From NCBI RefSeq assembly GCF_001654495.1, contig NZ_CP015849.1, forward strand, positions 2,246,501 to 2,310,500: DNA of 64,000 nt, read 5' to 3'. This DNA is from Streptomyces sp. SAT1 (GTDB lineage: Bacteria > Actinomycetota > Actinomycetes > Streptomycetales > Streptomycetaceae). Below, piece after piece: positions 63,952-64,000 of this stretch. The translations under genes and the position numbers were made by a program. Under the pieces are notes generated by a model that saw only the letters and a list, made by a program, of their open reading frames with translations, searched no databases and was not told where the DNA came from. Position 1 is the first letter of the stretch; every line of letters starts with the position of its first letter.

Positions 63952-64000
63952 TCACCGGGCGGAGCCGGGCTTGTAGTCCTGGCCGAGGACGACCGAGACG
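63952..64000 (-). CDS. LytR-CpsA-Psr family protein, C-terminal 15 residues
   Basis: The frame ending VSVVLGQDYKPGSAR matches the end of a LytR C-terminal domain (V-L-G-x-D-Y). The position upstream of rsfS is where an LCP cell-wall ligase gene lies in Streptomyces. Only the tail is in the window. Confidence 0.7.
   Translation of the reverse strand, partial: VSVVLGQDYKPGSAR

Overview
The window is chromosomal DNA of a Streptomyces or a very close relative. The G+C content is very high and third codon positions are almost all G or C. GTG starts and 4-base ATGA/GTGA overlaps are common. The gene order (SCO2522-2525-type cassette, leuA, phoH-ybeY-corC-era, dnaJ-hrcA, hemW, lepA/rpsT, holA, comEC-comEA, leuS, rsfS) matches what I recall of the S. 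coelicolor SCO2522-SCO2578 interval. No integrase, transposase, phage gene, CRISPR array or large biosynthetic cluster is visible, so this is core chromosome with small accessory insertions.

Layout. 1-3.7 kb (minus): the 3' part of an uncharacterised actinobacterial cassette (SCO2522-, 2523-, 2524- and 2525-type proteins). 4-9 kb: acetyltransferase, tyrosine phosphatase-like protein, DapA-superfamily lyase, TerB-like protein, and leuA with a leucine leader peptide. 9.2-13.3 kb: a protealysin-type M4 protease followed by its emfourin-type inhibitor, then a GH1 glycosidase coupled to an MFS carrier. 13.5-20.8 kb: phoH, ybeY, corC-like, mmcQ-like, a divergent MFS exporter/XRE regulator pair, a degenerate cytidine deaminase and era. 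20.8-27.3 kb: a sugar/sugar-acid catabolic block (GH31, PfkB kinase, glucarate dehydratase-like enolase) flanked by two inverted arrays of the same 97-bp repeat. 27.3-33 kb: purine deaminase, RNase Z, HIT protein and a Tricorn protease. 33-38.5 kb: lipoprotein, VOC protein, rsmE, nitronate monooxygenase, dnaJ and hrcA with a CIRCE operator. 38.6-46.3 kb: MBL-fold protein, DUF3097, hemW, a repeat-rich non-coding stretch, a GAF/SpoIIE phosphatase and an acyl-CoA synthetase. 46.6-56.5 kb: lepA divergent from rpsT, an EthD-like gene fused over a truncated MerR gene, holA, YceI, comEC and comEA. 56.6-64 kb: degV, leuS with a second leucine leader peptide and attenuator, two identical tRNA-Ala(GGC) genes around two tiny zinc-ribbon genes, a histidine phosphatase, rsfS and the tail of an LCP protein.

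How the genes work together. Much of the window concerns ribosome biogenesis and translation: YbeY, Era, RsmE, LepA, S20, RsfS, LeuS and tRNA-Ala. Protein quality control (DnaJ/HrcA, Tricorn, protealysin) and leucine supply and sensing (leuA and leuS, each behind a Leu-rich leader peptide) are the other themes. About a dozen genes have a TANNNT-like -10 hexamer exactly 6-7 nt upstream of the start codon and no Shine-Dalgarno sequence, which points to leaderless mRNAs. The most novel-looking items are the SCO2522-2525 cassette with its Walker-A variant ATPase, the paired inverted 97-bp repeat arrays, the leuS attenuator and the MerR remnant.
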